Positions 1-6,901 of a DNA stretch of 9,877 nt are shown here, piece after piece. The translations under genes were made by a program, and so were the position numbers. How positions within the stretch are numbered: position 1 is the stretch's first letter; each line of letters opens with the position of its first letter. Location of the stretch: the NCBI GenBank assembly GCA_900551395.1, contig URVX01000027.1:1-9877 (forward strand), given 5' to 3'. The notes below the pieces were generated by a model. It was not told the origin of the DNA. It worked only from the letters and a program-made list of their open reading frames with translations, and ran no database searches. This DNA is from an uncultured Subdoligranulum sp. (lineage in GTDB: Bacteria; Bacillota; Clostridia; Christensenellales; CAG-314).

Positions 1-1571
1 GTCCGCAGTCCGGTCAAACCTCGTTTCTTTTGCACGGCGCGACAGGAAGCGGAAAGACAGAAGTGTATCTCTGCGCCATTGAACACGCGCTGGAAAAGGG
101 ACAGGGAGCTATCGCGCTTGTGCCGGAGATTTCGCTTACGCCAAACGTAATGCGTCTTTTCAGAAACCGCTTCAAGGACAAGGTCGCGCTTTTGCACAGC
201 GGCTTGTCTGCGGGAGAGCGTTTTGACGAGTGGCTGCGGTTGAAAACGGGCGAGGCAAAAATAGCCGTAGGCGCGCGCAGCGCCATTTTCGCGCCGTTGG
301 CAAATCTCGGCGTGATAATCATTGACGAGGAGCACGACGGCAGTTATTTTTCCGAATCGAATCCCAGATACGACACGCAGGAGGTTGCCGAGTTCAGGCG
401 GGGCTACAACGACTGCGCGTTGGTGCTGGGGAGCGCCACGCCGTCGCTTAAAACTTATTACAACGCTTCCTGCGGCAAAATAAATTTAATAGAACTGAAA
501 AACAGGATAAACAACCGTCCGCTGCCCGAGGTTGAAATCGTAGACATGGCGGCGGAAAAAAGAGCGGGAAACAAGGAGCTGTTTTCAAGACAGCTCAAGG
601 AGGAGCTCAAACGGACGGTTGAGGAGGGACACCAGGCGATTTTGTTTCTCAACCGCAGGGGCTACAGCTCGTTTGTCATGTGCTCAAAATGCGGTTATGT
701 TGCGAAGTGCCCCAACTGCGACGTGAGCCTGACTTATCACAGAGACGAGGACGTGCTCAAGTGTCACTACTGCGGCAAAATGTTCAGGCTTTTCAAAACC
801 TGTCCCGCCTGCAAAAGCACGTTTATCAGGCAGGGACGCGTGGGCGACCAGCAGGTGGTGGAGTATATACGCGGCTTTTTGCCCGACGCAAAGGTGCTGC
901 GCATGGACGCGGACACCACGCAGGGAAAGGACAGTCACAGGAAAATTCTGGAGGCTTTCGGCAACGGCGAAGCGCAGATTCTCGTGGGTACGCAGATGAT
1001 TGCAAAGGGACACGATTTTCCGCGCGTGACGTTGGTGGGGATTCTCGAAGGCGACCAAAGTCTGTATTACTCCGACTATATGGCGGCGGAAAAGACCTTT
1101 CAGCTGCTCACTCAGGTGGCGGGCAGAAGCGGAAGGGACTCCGCGGCAGGCAAAGTCGTTTTGCAGACGTACAATCCGAGACATTATTGCCTGCGTCTTG
1201 CGGCAAGTCAGGATTACATAAGCTTTTTTAAGCGTGAAATAGGCTTGAGAGAAGCTGCCGGCTTTCCTCCCTTTGCTCAGATGGTTAGAATTTTGTATAC
1301 GGACGAGGACGGCGAAAAGTGCATACGGCTTTTGAACCGTCATTTCAGCGAAATAGAGCGCTTGAAAAACGAGTTCGGCGAAAGCTTTCTGTTTTTGCAG
1401 AAAATGCGCTGCCCCGTTAAAAGAATAGACAAAAAATACAGATTTCAGATTCTCATGAGACTGTCCGCCGACAAAGCGGATGAAATCATGCGCAGGGTTT
1501 ACGAAATCTGCGACAAAAACGAAGAAAAGGTTACGGTTTTTGCGGAGGTCAATCCGCAGAACATGAGTTGA
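1..1571 (+). CDS. priA: Primosomal protein N' (replication restart helicase PriA), 5'-truncated by the window edge
   Basis: PriA is a superfamily 2 DNA helicase that recognises stalled or collapsed forks and reloads the replicative helicase. The frame stays open to base 3 with no start, so translation begins outside the window; a TTG at 30 is only an internal Leu codon just before the Walker A motif. About 522 residues are visible. Counted from the first complete codon they show Walker A GATGSGKT (12-19), DEEH box (about 108-111), GSATPS (about 143), motif V GTQMIAKGHDFP and motif VI QVAGRSGR (about 371-378). Eight cysteines in four CxxC pairs (227/230, 236/239, 254/257, 267/270) form the two zinc sites diagnostic of PriA. 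The missing N-terminal 200 or more residues would hold the DNA-binding and winged-helix domains. The segment VGDQQVVEYI replaces the more usual G-x-GT(E/Q) motif before the second RecA lobe. The stop lies 14 nt before the def ATG. Identification is firm. Confidence 0.96.
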   Translation, partial: PQSGQTSFLLHGATGSGKTEVYLCAIEHALEKGQGAIALVPEISLTPNVMRLFRNRFKDKVALLHSGLSAGERFDEWLRLKTGEAKIAVGARSAIFAPLANLGVIIIDEEHDGSYFSESNPRYDTQEVAEFRRGYNDCALVLGSATPSLKTYYNASCGKINLIELKNRINNRPLPEVEIVDMAAEKRAGNKELFSRQLKEELKRTVEEGHQAILFLNRRGYSSFVMCSKCGYVAKCPNCDVSLTYHRDEDVLKCHYCGKMFRLFKTCPACKSTFIRQGRVGDQQVVEYIRGFLPDAKVLRMDADTTQGKDSHRKILEAFGNGEAQILVGTQMIAKGHDFPRVTLVGILEGDQSLYYSDYMAAEKTFQLLTQVAGRSGRDSAAGKVVLQTYNPRHYCLRLAASQDYISFFKREIGLREAAGFPPFAQMVRILYTDEDGEKCIRLLNRHFSEIERLKNEFGESFLFLQKMRCPVKRIDKKYRFQILMRLSADKADEIMRRVYEICDKNEEKVTVFAEVNPQNMS

Positions 1572-1585
1572 GTCAAGGTGATTTT

Positions 1586-2080
1586 ATGGCATTGAGAAAG
1601 ATTTTGATGGAAGGCGACCCGCTGCTCAGAAAAAAATGCAGAACGGTGGAAAAGTTCGACGAGAGACTTGCCACTCTGTTCGACGATTTGAGGGAAACCT
1701 TGTCCGCCGTAGAGGGCTTGGGGCTTGCGGCGCCGCAGGTGGGCGTTTTGAAGCGCGCCGCGCTTATTGTATACGACGACAAAGCTTTTGAAATCGTCAA
1801 TCCCGAAATTCTTGAAACGCGAGGAGAGTGCGTGGACGACGAGGGATGTCTGAGCGTGGGAGACAGGCGCGGGCTGGTGCGCCGTCCGCAGTATATAAAA
1901 TTAAAATACTTCGACAGAAACGGAAATGAAATGCTGCTCGAAGCGGAGGACTATTTCGCAAGGGTGTTTTTTCATGAAATCGACCACCTGGACGGAATTC
2001 TTTTTACGGACAAGCTGGAGGAGCCTGAAGCCGAGCACACTCAGTCCGCAAGAAAGAGCAAAAGGAGCAAAAGCGATTGA
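1586..2080 (+). CDS. def: Peptide deformylase
   Basis: Def is a cytosolic metalloenzyme that removes the N-formyl group from nascent chains as they leave the ribosome. The 164-residue product has all three family motifs: GLGLAAPQ (44-51), EGCLS (86-90, metal ligand Cys88) and HEIDH (130-134, ligands His130 and His134, catalytic Glu131). I chose the ATG at 1586 because AAGGTGA (1575-1581) sits 4-5 nt upstream and the protein then begins MALRKILMEGDPLL, as the family does. An in-frame TTG at 1568, overlapping the priA stop, would add six residues without support. The last 15 or so residues after the catalytic domain are Lys/Arg/Ser-rich and look disordered; their purine-rich codons also contain the fmt ribosome binding site. 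Def overlaps fmt by one base (TGATG), which suggests translational coupling. Def and Fmt act at opposite ends of the formyl-methionine cycle. Confidence 0.97.
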   Translation: MALRKILMEGDPLLRKKCRTVEKFDERLATLFDDLRETLSAVEGLGLAAPQVGVLKRAALIVYDDKAFEIVNPEILETRGECVDDEGCLSVGDRRGLVRRPQYIKLKYFDRNGNEMLLEAEDYFARVFFHEIDHLDGILFTDKLEEPEAEHTQSARKSKRSKSD

Positions 2081-3003
2081 TGAAAGTTGCGTTTTTCGGC
2101 ACTCCGGATTTTGCCGTAAGCTCCTTGAGAATGCTTCTCGATACGGGCAGAGACGTTGTTGCCGTAGTGTGCCAGCCGGACAAGGCGGGCAATCGCGGCA
2201 AAGTCAAATGCTGCCCCGTCAAGAGCTTCGCGGAGGAAAAAGGCTTGAGGGTGCTGCAGTTTGACAGCGTCAGCCGCGAGGGCACGGATATTTTGCGTTC
2301 TCTTAAGCCCGACGTTATCGTAACGTGCGCTTTCGGGCAAATGCTTAGCGAGGAGATATTGAAGCTCGCGCCGCACGGCGTGATAAACGTGCACGGTTCG
2401 CTGCTGCCCGCTTACAGAGGGGCTTCGCCCGTGCAGAGCGCGTTGATAAACGGCGAAAAAACGACGGGCGTGACCATTATGCGCACCGTCAAAAGGATGG
2501 ACGCGGGAGACGTGCTTTTGCGCGAGGAGGTCGAAATAGGGGAGGACGAAAATTTTGGTCAGCTTTTTCAAAGGCTGTCGGAGGTAGGGGCGCGCGTTTT
2601 GGACAAGGCGCTCACGCTTTTGGAAAACGGACGCGCGGTATTTGTCCCGCAGGACGAAAGCAAGGCTACCTACTGCAAAAAAATAACCAAAGAGACTGAA
2701 AAAATAGATTTTTCCAAATCCGCATCCGAAATCCGCAATTTAATACGAGGCTTGAGTCCCTCGCCCGGCGCTTACGCGTTGTTAAAAGGACAAAGACTCA
2801 AAATACTTGCCGCAAAAATTCGCGGCGACATGGAAACGGACGGACGATACGGCGCGATTTCGCAGCGCGACGGAGCCGTATTCGTCAGATGCGGCGACGG
2901 AGCCGTTTTGGAGCTGATTGAGGTTCAGCCCGAAAACGGCAAAAAAATGGATATAAAAAGCTTCTGCAACGGCCGCAGAACAGACGGGTGTGTGTTTGAA
3001 TGA
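2080..3003 (+). CDS. fmt: Methionyl-tRNA formyltransferase
   Basis: Fmt transfers a formyl group from 10-formyl-tetrahydrofolate to Met on initiator tRNA, producing the substrate for translation initiation. The 307-residue product is near the usual family length of about 310-315. The N-terminal formyltransferase fold begins MKVAFFGTPDFAV. The catalytic region INVHGSLLPAYRGASPVQ gives Asn103 and His105, and the third catalytic residue is Asp141 in the MDAGD motif; spacing matches the Asn/His/Asp triad of E. coli Fmt. The C-terminal tRNA-binding domain starts near residue 205 (KIDFSKSASEIRNLIRGLSP). I prefer the ATG at 2080 because the family starts Met-Lys. A TTG one codon earlier (2077) lies at better spacing from AAGGAG (2062-2067), so that start cannot be excluded; the difference is one residue. 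Its stop overlaps rsmB by 4 nt (ATGA). Confidence 0.97.
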   Translation: MKVAFFGTPDFAVSSLRMLLDTGRDVVAVVCQPDKAGNRGKVKCCPVKSFAEEKGLRVLQFDSVSREGTDILRSLKPDVIVTCAFGQMLSEEILKLAPHGVINVHGSLLPAYRGASPVQSALINGEKTTGVTIMRTVKRMDAGDVLLREEVEIGEDENFGQLFQRLSEVGARVLDKALTLLENGRAVFVPQDESKATYCKKITKETEKIDFSKSASEIRNLIRGLSPSPGAYALLKGQRLKILAAKIRGDMETDGRYGAISQRDGAVFVRCGDGAVLELIEVQPENGKKMDIKSFCNGRRTDGCVFE

Positions 3004-4289
3004 AGGAAGCATTTCTGACGGCTTACAGGTGTCTCGACTCCGTTTTCAGAAAAAGGGCGTTTTCGGGAAAGGAGCTCAACGACGCGCTTAAAAATTGCGC
3101 CGAAAAAGACAGACCTCTTGTCACCAAGCTGTTTTACGGAACGCTTGACCTTAGCATAAAGTACGATTATGTTCTGTCGCTTTATGCAAAAAAAATTAAG
3201 CCTTCGGTAGCGACGGCGCTCAAAATGGGACTTTGCGCCTTTGAAACGCTGAATATTCCGCAGGCTGCGGCGGTCAACGAAACCGTCGCATTGACAAAAA
3301 ATCTGGGAAAGGGCGGAGCGTCGGGCTTTGTAAACGCGGTCATGCGGCGTGCCGTCGACGACCTGAGCGAGGGAAGAATAAATTTCGGCAGCGACGGGCT
3401 CGAAGCGGCGGCGCTGAAAAACGGCTTTCCGCTGTGGGCAGCGCGTTTGATTGAAAAGGATTTCGGCTCGGAAACTGCAAAAAAATTCGTTTCACATAGA
3501 GACGAGGAGAGTCTGGGACACGTAAGGTACAATCCTTTCCGTACAAGTATACGAGCTTTTGAAGATTTGCTGGAAAGCAAAGGAATTTGCTTTAAGCGCG
3601 GACCGTTTCAAGGCGGCTATTACGTCAAGGGCAGGTTGAGGGGCGTGCCTGACGATTTGTATACCTTTCAGAGTGTGGGGTCGATGGCTGTCGCTTTTGC
3701 GTGCGCGGCAACAAATGCTGAAAAATTTCTCGATTTGTGCGCCGCGCCGGGAGGGAAGTCGGTTTTGTTTGCTCAGCTTAGACCGCGGTCGGAAGTGGTT
3801 TCCTGCGACGTTTTGCCGCACAGGGTGGAATTGATAAAAAAATACGCCGACCGAATGGGTACGGAAAACGTATCGGCTTTGCAAAACGACGCTGCCTTGT
3901 TCAATCCGCGATTTGAAAACGCTTTTGACTGCGTTTTGTGCGACGTGCCGTGCAGCGGCTTCGGAGTTCTTTCTTCCAAGCCGGACATAAAGCTGTTTAA
4001 AAAAGAGAGTGATTTGGACGAGCTGAGCGCGCTGCAGGGCGGAATACTGCGCACAGCGGCAAGATACGTCAAAACCGGCGGCTCTTTGATTTACTCCACG
4101 TGCACGGTGTTCAAAAAAGAAAACGACGACGCGGTGGGCAGATTTTTGCTTGAAAACAAAAATTTCGTTGCGGAAGAAATCAGACTTCCGTTTGAATTTT
4201 CAACCGAAAAAGAAAAATTCGTGCGATTTTTGCCGTTCAGAGACGGCATAGACGGCTTTTTTATCGCCCGCTTAAAAAGACTCGGTTAA
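3000..4289 (+). CDS. rsmB: 16S rRNA (cytosine-967-C5)-methyltransferase RsmB
   Basis: RsmB uses S-adenosylmethionine to make m5C967 (E. coli numbering) in 16S rRNA. The 429-residue protein has the expected two parts. An all-helical NusB-like RNA-binding domain covers roughly residues 1-125 (with INIPQAAAVNE-type and FVNAVMRR motifs). A Rossmann methyltransferase domain follows, with SAM-binding DLCAAPGGKS at 245-254. Motif IV DVPCSG at 315-320 carries Cys318 and motif VI YSTCTV carries Cys368; these are the two cysteines of RNA m5C methyltransferases, the motif VI one being the family nucleophile. The helical motif before the SAM site reads FQSVGSMAV, where relatives often have a VQDxxS pattern. 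The start ATG overlaps the fmt stop by 4 nt and I see no convincing Shine-Dalgarno, so translation probably depends on coupling with fmt. The stop is 4 nt before rlmN. Confidence 0.95.
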   Translation: MKEAFLTAYRCLDSVFRKRAFSGKELNDALKNCAEKDRPLVTKLFYGTLDLSIKYDYVLSLYAKKIKPSVATALKMGLCAFETLNIPQAAAVNETVALTKNLGKGGASGFVNAVMRRAVDDLSEGRINFGSDGLEAAALKNGFPLWAARLIEKDFGSETAKKFVSHRDEESLGHVRYNPFRTSIRAFEDLLESKGICFKRGPFQGGYYVKGRLRGVPDDLYTFQSVGSMAVAFACAATNAEKFLDLCAAPGGKSVLFAQLRPRSEVVSCDVLPHRVELIKKYADRMGTENVSALQNDAALFNPRFENAFDCVLCDVPCSGFGVLSSKPDIKLFKKESDLDELSALQGGILRTAARYVKTGGSLIYSTCTVFKKENDDAVGRFLLENKNFVAEEIRLPFEFSTEKEKFVRFLPFRDGIDGFFIARLKRLG

Positions 4290-4293
4290 ATTT

Positions 4294-5343
4294 ATGAAGG
4301 AATTGTTGGCAAATCTGAATGTAGGGGAAATACAGTCGGCTTTGAATTTGCCTGCTTTCAAGGCAAGGCAGATTTTCAGGTGGCTTGCCAAATGCTGCGA
4401 TTTTTCCGAGATGAGCGACCAGCAAAAGTCGTTGAGGGAGGAGCTTTCAAGCAGATTCGACGCGCAGGGCGTCCGTATCGTCAAGAGACTTATTTCCAAG
4501 GACGGCACGGAAAAATTTCTTTTCGGCTTGAACGACGGCAGCTTGGTGGAAGGCGTTCTTATGAGCTACAAATACGGAAACACTCTCTGCGTTTCGACGC
4601 AGGTCGGGTGCCGTATGGGCTGCGCCTTTTGCGCAAGCACGCTGAACGGGCTTGTCAGAAATCTGTCCGCCGGCGAAATGTACGGCGAGGTTGCGGCTGT
4701 CAACCGCCTCAAGGGCGGAGGCTTGGGGGATGAGCGAGCCGTGACAAACGTGGTGCTTATGGGCAGCGGAGAGCCGTTGGACAACTATGAAAACGTCGTC
4801 GCCTTTCTGCGGCTGTTGAACTCACCCGACGGACTTAACATTTCTTACAGAAACATTTCTCTGTCGACCTGCGGGCTTGTTCCGCAGATGAAAAGGCTTG
4901 CCGACGAGGGACCCGCGATAAATCTTACCGTTTCGCTGCACTCTGCTTTTCAGCACAAGCGCGTGAAGCTTATGCCTGTCTCGAAAAAATATCCCTTGTT
5001 AGCCGTCGTCGAAGCGGCAAAATATTATTTTGAAAAAACAGGCAGACGCGTATATTTTGAATATACTCTCGTCGACGGCGTAAACGATACGGACGAGGAC
5101 GCCGCCGATCTTGCGTCGCTTTTAAAGGGCTTTTCGGCGCATGTAAATCTTATCAGACTCAATCCCGTAAAAGAAAGGCGGCTTAAGGGCACGAGCGACG
5201 CCGCGGCGGCTTCTTTTGCAGCGCGATTGGAGAGCAGAGGACTCTCCGCGACCTTAAGACGCAGAATGGGTGCGGATATAAACGGCGCGTGCGGACAGCT
5301 CAGGCAGCGATATATGGAGGAAAACGGACTTGAAAACGGGTAA
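4294..5343 (+). CDS. rlmN: Dual-specificity 23S rRNA A2503 / tRNA A37 C2-methyltransferase RlmN (radical SAM)
   Basis: RlmN installs 2-methyladenosine at A2503 of 23S rRNA and at A37 of some tRNAs by radical chemistry. The 349-residue protein has an N-terminal helical RNA-binding region (1-90) and a radical-SAM barrel. The [4Fe-4S] cluster motif CRMGCAFC supplies Cys106, Cys110 and Cys113. Cys99 lies seven residues before the cluster, as E. coli Cys118 does, and Cys333 in GACGQL matches the methyl-carrying cysteine, so both mechanistic cysteines are present. The SAM-contact segment reads MGSGEPLDN (156-164), where many relatives have MGMGEPLLN. RlmN rather than the Cfr resistance enzyme is favoured by the operon context and the MKELLANLN-type N-terminus. 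No Shine-Dalgarno is evident before the ATG, which is only 4 nt after the rsmB stop, so re-initiation is likely. The 3' end overlaps rsgA by 14 nt. Confidence 0.96.
   Translation: MKELLANLNVGEIQSALNLPAFKARQIFRWLAKCCDFSEMSDQQKSLREELSSRFDAQGVRIVKRLISKDGTEKFLFGLNDGSLVEGVLMSYKYGNTLCVSTQVGCRMGCAFCASTLNGLVRNLSAGEMYGEVAAVNRLKGGGLGDERAVTNVVLMGSGEPLDNYENVVAFLRLLNSPDGLNISYRNISLSTCGLVPQMKRLADEGPAINLTVSLHSAFQHKRVKLMPVSKKYPLLAVVEAAKYYFEKTGRRVYFEYTLVDGVNDTDEDAADLASLLKGFSAHVNLIRLNPVKERRLKGTSDAAAASFAARLESRGLSATLRRRMGADINGACGQLRQRYMEENGLENG
5316..5320 (+). promoter_or_regulatory. Ribosome binding site that fixes the TTG start of rsgA
   Basis: GGAGG lies inside the end of rlmN with a 9-nt spacer to the TTG at 5330. 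No ATG or GTG is near at suitable spacing in the rsgA frame. The first residues encoded from this TTG (M-K-T-G-K-V-V-K) align with the known N-terminal start of B. subtilis RsgA, as recalled. Confidence 0.85.
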
Positions 5344-6187
5344 GGTCGTCAAAAGCGTCGGCGGAGTTTTCCACGTGTTTTCCGATGGGAAAAAGCTACG
5401 TTTGTTTTCCCGCAAAAAAATCAGGCTGTCAGACGAAGTGCTTGTGGGCGACAACGTGGTTTTCGACGAAAAGCAAAGGACGATAGAAAAAGTTTTGCCC
5501 CGAACCAACCGCCTGTCGAGACCGTCCGTCGCAAATGTGGACTGCGCGCTTGTGTTTGTCGCGCAAAGTCCCGAGCCCGACCTTCTGCTTGCGGACAAAA
5601 TTCTGTTAAGCTGCTTCAAACAGGGAATTCAGCCGTTGATAGTTTTAAACAAACGGGATATTTCCGACGTGGATTTTTGCAGCCGCATAACGGAAAATTA
5701 TGCCGCAGCCGCAACGGTTTTTTGCATAAGCGCGTTGACGGGCGACGGTGTGGAGGCTTTGAAAAGCAGTATTTCGGGAAAAACCGTCTGCTTTGCCGGG
5801 CAGTCGGCGGTGGGAAAAACGACTCTGCTCAATCTTCTGGCGGGGGAAAAAATGCCAACCGACGGCTTGTCGGAAAAAATTTCACGCGGTAAAAACACGA
5901 CGAGACACAGCGAAATTTTCTGCGCGGGACAAAATTCCTTTTTGATTGATACACCCGGCTTTTCGCTGCTGGATACGGAGGATATCGAGGCGTATGAATT
6001 GACTCTGTATTATCCCGAATTTGCCGAGCCGGCAGAAAAATGCCGTTTCAATATGTGCACGCACACAGCCGAGCCTGACTGCGCAGTCAAAAGCGCGGTT
6101 CAAAAAGGGCTTTTGAACCGCGAAAGATATGAAAGATATCGCGTTATTTTCGACCTGCTGAAAAAGGCGGAAGAAAATCGCTTTTGA
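5330..6187 (+). CDS. rsgA: Small ribosomal subunit biogenesis GTPase RsgA (CpgA/YloQ type)
   Basis: RsgA is a circularly permuted GTPase that checks late 30S maturation and leaves when GTP is hydrolysed. In the 285-residue product the G motifs appear in permuted order. First comes an OB-fold (about 1-65), then G4 NKRD (107-110), G5-like SAL (134-136), G1 GQSAVGKTT (157-165) and G3 DTPG (207-210). The C-terminal zinc knuckle has Cys238, Cys243, His245 and Cys251, the family C-x4-C-x-H-x5-C pattern. The start is TTG, set by a GGAGG site and overlapping the last 14 nt of rlmN in another frame. In B. subtilis prpC and prkC sit between rlmN and rsgA; here they are gone, and this direct overlap indicates a stable arrangement rather than an assembly gap. 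Rpe follows after 16 nt. Confidence 0.96.
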   Translation: MKTGKVVKSVGGVFHVFSDGKKLRLFSRKKIRLSDEVLVGDNVVFDEKQRTIEKVLPRTNRLSRPSVANVDCALVFVAQSPEPDLLLADKILLSCFKQGIQPLIVLNKRDISDVDFCSRITENYAAAATVFCISALTGDGVEALKSSISGKTVCFAGQSAVGKTTLLNLLAGEKMPTDGLSEKISRGKNTTRHSEIFCAGQNSFLIDTPGFSLLDTEDIEAYELTLYYPEFAEPAEKCRFNMCTHTAEPDCAVKSAVQKGLLNRERYERYRVIFDLLKKAEENRF

Positions 6188-6203
6188 AAATACGGAGAAA
6201 AAA

Positions 6204-6848
6204 ATGAAAACAGTTATTTCGCCATCTATACTTTCCGCAGATTTTGCCGATATGGGAAACGCGGTCAGACGGCTTGAGCAATGCGGCGCAGATTGGGTGC
6301 ATTGCGACGTCATGGACGGAGTGTTTGTTCCCAATATCACCTTCGGACAAAAAATGGTTTCGGATATTTCGGCTCTGACCGACCTCGTGACCGACGTCCA
6401 TCTCATGATAACCCGCCCCGAGAGATACGTAAAGGAGTTTGTGGAGTGCGGCGCAGACCTTGTGACTATTCACGCGGAGGCAACTGACGACGTGGCGGAA
6501 GCTCTCAGGTTGATAAGAAAAGAGGGTGCAAAGGCCGGGCTTGCCTTGAAACCGAACACTCCCTTGAGCGTCGCGGAGCCGTTTTTGGACATGATTGACA
6601 TGCTTCTCGTTATGAGCGTGGAGCCGGGCTTTGGGGGGCAGAGCTTTATGCCGTGCGCATTGGACAAGCTGCGCGAGGCAAAAAGGCTTATCGGCGGCAG
6701 ACAGATAAGATTGCAGGTGGACGGCGGCATTTCCGAAGCAAACGCGCGCTCCGTAGTGGAGGCGGGAGCAGACAGTCTTGTTGCGGGCAGCGCGGTGTTT
6801 AAAGCCCGCGACATGGCGGCAACCATAAAAAATTTGCGCTGCGAGTAG
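6204..6848 (+). CDS. rpe: Ribulose-phosphate 3-epimerase
   Basis: Rpe interconverts D-ribulose 5-phosphate and D-xylulose 5-phosphate in the non-oxidative pentose phosphate pathway. The 214-residue TIM barrel has every family signature: SPSILSADF (6-14, Ser8), WVHCDVMDGVFVPN (31-44, with His33 and catalytic Asp35), DVHLMI (64-69, His66), a glycine-rich phosphate-binding segment VEPGFGGQSF (139-148), and QVDGGI (171-176, catalytic Asp173) followed by a VAGSAVF phosphate site. The two His and two Asp form the metal site. The ATG has a GGAG at 6194-6197 with good spacing and lies 16 nt after rsgA. In B. subtilis thiN comes next and then spoVM; here thiN is absent and the spoVM-like gene follows directly after 53 nt. 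Confidence 0.97.
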   Translation: MKTVISPSILSADFADMGNAVRRLEQCGADWVHCDVMDGVFVPNITFGQKMVSDISALTDLVTDVHLMITRPERYVKEFVECGADLVTIHAEATDDVAEALRLIRKEGAKAGLALKPNTPLSVAEPFLDMIDMLLVMSVEPGFGGQSFMPCALDKLREAKRLIGGRQIRLQVDGGISEANARSVVEAGADSLVAGSAVFKARDMAATIKNLRCE

Positions 6849-6866
6849 CAATTGCTTTACGCGCGG

Positions 6867-6874
6867 CATATAAT
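6867..6874 (+). promoter_or_regulatory. Candidate -10 element for the spoVM-like gene
   Basis: The octamer CATATAAT fits the sigma-E -10 pattern CATAnnnT and also contains the sigma-A hexamer TATAAT (6869-6874). It lies 28 nt before the ATG at 6902, so a transcript would have a short leader that includes the AGGGGG ribosome binding site. I see no good -35 for either factor: the 17-nt sigma-A position reads TAGCAA, and around 6848-6854 GCAATTG only weakly resembles a sigma-E -35. In B. subtilis spoVM is known to be made in the mother cell under sigma-E, which makes the sigma-E reading plausible but unproven here. Confidence 0.4.
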
Positions 6875-6890
6875 GTAATAATTCCATAAA

Positions 6891-6896
6891 AGGGGG
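6891..6896 (+). promoter_or_regulatory. Strong ribosome binding site of the spoVM-like microgene
   Basis: AGGGGG is separated from the ATG at 6902 by 5 nt. A site this strong at this spacing is the main sequence evidence, besides homology, that the 26-codon frame is translated. Confidence 0.8.
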
Positions 6897-6901
6897 TTGT
6901 T

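Noticed and set aside
30..32. TTG at 30 as the priA start
   Set aside because: It falls within the strand leading into Walker A and the frame remains open to the window edge, so it is an internal Leu codon.
684..1343. 219-codon open frame on the minus strand across priA
   Set aside because: It lies wholly antisense to conserved PriA helicase and zinc motifs, has no ribosome site or recognisable domain, and is typical of antisense shadows in genes of this codon use.
1568..1585. TTG at 1568 as the def start
   Set aside because: It overlaps the priA stop but would add six non-family residues, while the ATG at 1586 has an AAGGTGA site at correct spacing and the standard Def N-terminus.
4294..5343. 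rlmN as a Cfr-type antibiotic-resistance methyltransferase
   Set aside because: The gene sits in the conserved rsmB-rlmN-rsgA housekeeping order and has the RlmN-like N-terminus; nothing suggests recent transfer.
6852..6874. TTGCTT/TATAAT as a complete sigma-A promoter
   Set aside because: The spacer would be only 11 nt, far below the usual 16-18, so only the -10 element is retained as a candidate.
6144..6887. 247-codon minus-strand frame across rpe
   Set aside because: Every part opposite rpe is explained by the epimerase motifs on the plus strand. The frame is rich in His and Cys without any motif, and no Shine-Dalgarno precedes it.
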